NCBI RefSeq assembly: GCF_009834515.1
Contig: NZ_CP019426.1
Location: 4,639,501 to 4,703,500, forward strand
DNA: 64,000 nucleotides
Reading direction: 5' to 3'
Origin: Pseudomonas sp. R84
GTDB taxonomy: Bacteria > Pseudomonadota > Gammaproteobacteria > Pseudomonadales > Pseudomonadaceae
Within the stretch, counting starts at the first letter, position 1, and each line of letters starts with the position of its first letter. The position numbers were made by a program, and so were the translations under genes. Shown here in pieces: positions 63,019-64,000 of the stretch. A model generated the notes under the pieces. The model was not told the DNA's origin, did no database searches, and saw only the letters and a program-made list of their open reading frames with translations.

Positions 63019-64000
63019 TCAATGCAGGCGTTTGCGGCACATCAACTGGGCCATTTTCGCGGTGTCCGGGCGCTCGACAATGCCTTTTTCGGTAACGATC
63101 GCGTCAATGAGATCCGCCGGCGTCACGTCAAACACCGGGTTGAACGCTTCAACGTCCGCACCGACCCGCTTGCCGCCGACTTCCAGCAACTCGGCACCAT
63201 CACGTTCTTCGATCGGGATGTCGTCACCGCTGGCCAGATTCATGTCGATGGTCGAACTCGGCGCCACCACCATGAAACGCACGCCGTGGTGCATGGCGTT
63301 GACTGCCAGTTGATAGGTGCCGATCTTGTTTGCCACGTCACCGTTGGCGGTGATGCGATCCGCACCGACGATCACCCAGGTCACACCCTTGGTTTTCATG
63401 ATGTGCGCAGCGGCGGAGTCGGCATTCAGCGTCACCGGGATACCTTCGTTGGCGAGCTCCCACGCAGTCAGGCGCGAGCCCTGCAGCCATGGACGGGTTT
63501 CGTCGGCATAAACACGTTCGACCATGCCTTCCAGATAAGCCGCACGAATCACCCCCAGCGCCGTGCCGAAACCGCCAGTGGCCAGCGCGCCTGTATTGCA
63601 GTGGGTCAGAATCGCCTGAGCATTGCCCTGGTGCTTGCGAATCAGGTCCACACCCAGTTGCGCCATGGTCAGGTTGGCTTCGCGGTCGCTTTCGTGAATG
63701 GCGATGGCTTCGGCCTCCAGCGCCGCCAGCGGATCGGCGTTTTCCTTCAGGCGGTCGAGGCGATCGTGCATGCGACCCAAGGCCCAGAACAGATTGACCG
63801 CTGTCGGACGAGAATCCGCCAGCAAGGCGAAATCCTCTTCCAGCGCCGCGTACCAGTCACCACCCTCAGCAATCCGCGTGCGCGCCGCGAGCACGATGCC
63901 ATAGGCCGCACTGATGCCGATGGCCGGTGCGCCACGCACCACCATCGAGCGAATCGCCTCGGCCACGCCAGCGGCGCTGGTGTAGGCAATCCAGGTTTCC
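63019..64000 (-). CDS. mtnA: Methylthioribose-1-phosphate isomerase MtnA (5' partial)
   Basis: At least 327 residues; the frame is open to the window edge and the N-terminus is missing. It isomerises MTR-1-P to MTRu-1-P in the methionine salvage pathway. The catalytic Cys lies in HCNTGALAT and Asp in [17 protein letters not shown], both intact, with VVRGAPAIG near the visible start. It ends 16 bp from the REPIN. The order gyrA-mtnA is common in Pseudomonas. Confidence 0.93.
   Translation of the reverse strand, partial: ETWIAYTSAAGVAEAIRSMVVRGAPAIGISAAYGIVLAARTRIAEGGDWYAALEEDFALLADSRPTAVNLFWALGRMHDRLDRLKENADPLAALEAEAIAIHESDREANLTMAQLGVDLIRKHQGNAQAILTHCNTGALATGGFGTALGVIRAAYLEGMVERVYADETRPWLQGSRLTAWELANEGIPVTLNADSAAAHIMKTKGVTWVIVGADRITANGDVANKIGTYQLAVNAMHHGVRFMVVAPSSTIDMNLASGDDIPIEERDGAELLEVGGKRVGADVEAFNPVFDVTPADLIDAIVTEKGIVERPDTAKMAQLMCRKRLH

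Overview
This window is chromosomal DNA from a Pseudomonas, most likely of the P. fluorescens group. The evidence is the gene order gyrA-serC-pheA-hisC-tyrA/aroA-cmk-rpsA-ihfB-lapA followed by an O-antigen locus ending in wbpM, the fused tyrA-aroA gene, high-GC Pseudomonas-style genes, and seven REPIN-like inverted repeats of the fluorescens-group type. Both ends cut through genes: an FtsX-like permease on the left and mtnA on the right. No tRNA, rRNA, insertion sequence or CRISPR array was found.

Left third (1-26 kb): housekeeping and accessory genes. These are an ABC permease, greB, a DoxX protein, an MltF-like transglycosylase, tatD, a chemoreceptor, an Mpo1-like protein, a thioesterase, a CHAD protein, a lipoprotein and a patatin phospholipase. 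Next comes the complete high-affinity potassium system kdpFABCDE on the minus strand (20.57 to 12.18 kb), with a 113-bp tandem repeat array wedged between kdpB and kdpC. An ethanolamine permease with a convincing sigma-54 promoter follows, then a DUF2897 gene, a TetR regulator convergent with an SDR/FabF-like pair, and comEA.

Middle (26-50 kb): an O-polysaccharide locus with lower GC and A/T-rich intergenic stretches. wbpM closes the left end. A plus-strand operon (30.1-42.0 kb) encodes an ABC exporter (Wzm and Wzt with a C-terminal extension), a methyltransferase, a sugar aminotransferase, a WbqC protein, a sulfotransferase, a 975-residue double glycosyltransferase with a coiled-coil middle, and an MBOAT/AlgJ-like O-acetylation pair. 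It converges on a minus-strand operon (50.1 to 42.2 kb): rmlB-rmlD-rmlA, a GT2, a WbpV/K-like reductase, a WbpL-like initiating transferase, an APS kinase (cysC) and an FAD/NAD(P)-binding protein. Two terminators back to back separate them. The combined reading is a QuiNAc-primed (WbpM, WbpV-like, WbpL), ABC-exported polysaccharide containing rhamnose and probably an amino-dideoxyhexose, O-acetylated and very likely sulfated. The local APS kinase would supply PAPS for the sulfotransferase. No wzx, wzy, wzz or rmlC is present here.

Right third (50-64 kb): lapA, ihfB, a small lipoprotein, rpsA, cmk, tyrA-aroA, hisC, pheA, serC, gyrA and partial mtnA, all on the minus strand. From serC to cmk this is a tightly packed aromatic/serine supra-operon with overlapping stops and starts.
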